A stretch of DNA of 38,093 nucleotides from positions 1-38,093 of the forward strand of contig JALEMI010000041.1 of NCBI GenBank assembly GCA_022768325.1. Reading direction: 5' to 3'. Positions 37,594-38,093 of the stretch are shown piece after piece. A model generated the notes under the pieces. It was given only the letters and a program-made list of their open reading frames with translations. It did not search any database and had not been told where the DNA came from. Numbering within the stretch: position 1 is the first letter of the stretch; each line of letters starts with the position of its first letter. A program made the position numbers and the translations under genes. Source of the stretch: Bacteroidales bacterium (lineage in GTDB: Bacteria; Bacteroidota; Bacteroidia; Bacteroidales; Marinilabiliaceae).

Positions 37594-37681
37594 GAAGTGC
37601 CTTGTCGGGAGAGGAAGCTGGGCAGTTTTTTTATATTGCGGGGCAAAAAGGGTCTGAGGATTTTTCATAAATTCACATCGT

Positions 37682-38020
37682 ATGGCACGTTGGTATCAGT
37701 ATTTATTGGTGCTGCTCCTGGCGATATGGGGCGGGGAAATGTATGCTCAGAAGTCGCTTGATGAGAAGATTTCGGCGTTGTATGAAAAATATAAGGAGGA
37801 GGGAGAGCCTCTGCCCTCGGTGGAGTGCGACTTCCTGCAACGCATAACGGAGCAAGATTTGTCGGGAAGCCCAGACTCTGTTGTGTTTCAGTATCATTAT
37901 CTTTTTAAGGGCTTTGGCGTCGACGAGCTGGACAATCGCATTTATCATATTAACCCAACTTTCACCGCCAAAAAAACTTTCACCCCATTTTTGACCCCTC
38001 ACCGACAGCTAACTGCTTGA
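37682..38020 (+). CDS. Short secreted protein, probably truncated by a repeat
   Basis: A 112-residue reading frame I do not recognise. It has a convincing signal peptide (residues 1-22, MARWYQYLLVLLLAIWGGEM then YAQ), followed by an acidic/basic helical stretch (KSLDEKISALYEKYKEEGEP) and a normal-looking segment up to about residue 91 (FKGFGVDELDNRIYHI). The remaining 21 residues (NPTFTAKKTFTPFLTPHRQL then TA) are low complexity and coincide with a repeated DNA motif, so they are probably not native. The simplest reading is the 5' part of a longer secreted protein cut by a repeat or insertion. The start ATG at 37682 follows an AT-rich leader. Confidence 0.5.
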   Translation: MARWYQYLLVLLLAIWGGEMYAQKSLDEKISALYEKYKEEGEPLPSVECDFLQRITEQDLSGSPDSVVFQYHYLFKGFGVDELDNRIYHINPTFTAKKTFTPFLTPHRQLTA

Positions 38021-38032
38021 TAATCAGAACCG
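37960..38032. repeat. Repeat-like segment with ACTTTCACC motifs
   Basis: AACTTTCACC occurs at about 37966 and again 17 bases on as AACTTTCACCCC, followed by CCCCTCACC and CTAACTGCTTGATAATCAG. On the other strand this is GTGAAAGTT twice within G/T-rich sequence. It resembles dispersed intergenic repeats of Bacteroidales, but only one copy lies in this window. Confidence 0.4.
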
Positions 38033-38093
38033 GCTCTCCCGAAATTCGAATTGTAGGACACAGGCGTTAAGAATTTTATGCGTTCCTTTGTAC

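Overview
The window is a stretch of a Bacteroidales-type (phylum Bacteroidota) chromosome. Evidence: TAnnTTTG-type -7 promoter elements before several genes and tRNAs, near-absence of Shine-Dalgarno (SD) sequences, the gene order rpsU - xer recombinase - hpf - tuf - tRNA-Trp - secE - nusG - rplKAJL - rpoBC, a Bacteroidota-type Rpn/PD-(D/E)XK transposase at the left edge, a TGS-domain nucleoside kinase and a YbbR-coaE pair. Protein-coding sequence favours C-ending codons (CTC, GTC, ATC, GAC). That leaves long stop-free antisense frames, which I do not regard as genes. I cannot name the genus.

Layout. 1-219 (-): N-terminal part of an Rpn-family transposase/nuclease, running off the edge. 393-2794 (+): sodium:neurotransmitter-symporter-family transporter overlapping a membrane-anchored helix-hairpin-helix protein. 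2884-4452 (+): rpsU, tyrosine recombinase and short HPF, with strong terminators. 4847-9663 (+): a five-gene cluster made of a circularly permuted ATP-grasp ligase, an alpha-E protein, a transglutaminase-like protease, an aspartoacylase/succinylglutamate-desuccinylase-like zinc hydrolase, and a second copy of that hydrolase that has lost its catalytic residues. 10090-22699 (+): tuf, tRNA-Trp and the complete secE-nusG-ribosomal protein-rpoBC block, with hairpins at rplL/rpoB and rpoB/rpoC and a terminator after rpoC. 22907-23332 (-): small secreted His/Pro-rich protein. 23666-26022 (+): YbbR-like protein, coaE and a TerB-DnaJ protein. 26019-31012 (-): sbcC, sbcD and a small macro-like protein. 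31162-31242 (-): tRNA-Tyr. 31475-33142 (+): TGS-nucleoside kinase. 33230-36169 (-): leuS and tRNA-Arg(CCG). 36325-37527 (+): secreted C1-family aminopeptidase C-like protease. 37682-38020 (+): short secreted protein whose tail looks replaced by a repeat.

How the genes fit together. Most of the window is core information processing: translation elongation and hibernation, transcription, tRNA charging, and DNA-end processing by SbcCD. The least understood part is the 4847-9663 cluster. Its ATP-grasp/alpha-E/transglutaminase core is a known but functionally unresolved association, thought to make and trim peptide or amide linkages. Here it is joined by an active-looking and an inactive-looking aspartoacylase-like protein, which suggests a dedicated make-and-cleave amide pathway. 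A second notable point is ribosomal-RNA complementarity around rpsU/hpf: a 10-11 nt anti-SD match lies in the rpsU 3' region, and hpf carries a strong SD, in a genome segment otherwise without SDs.
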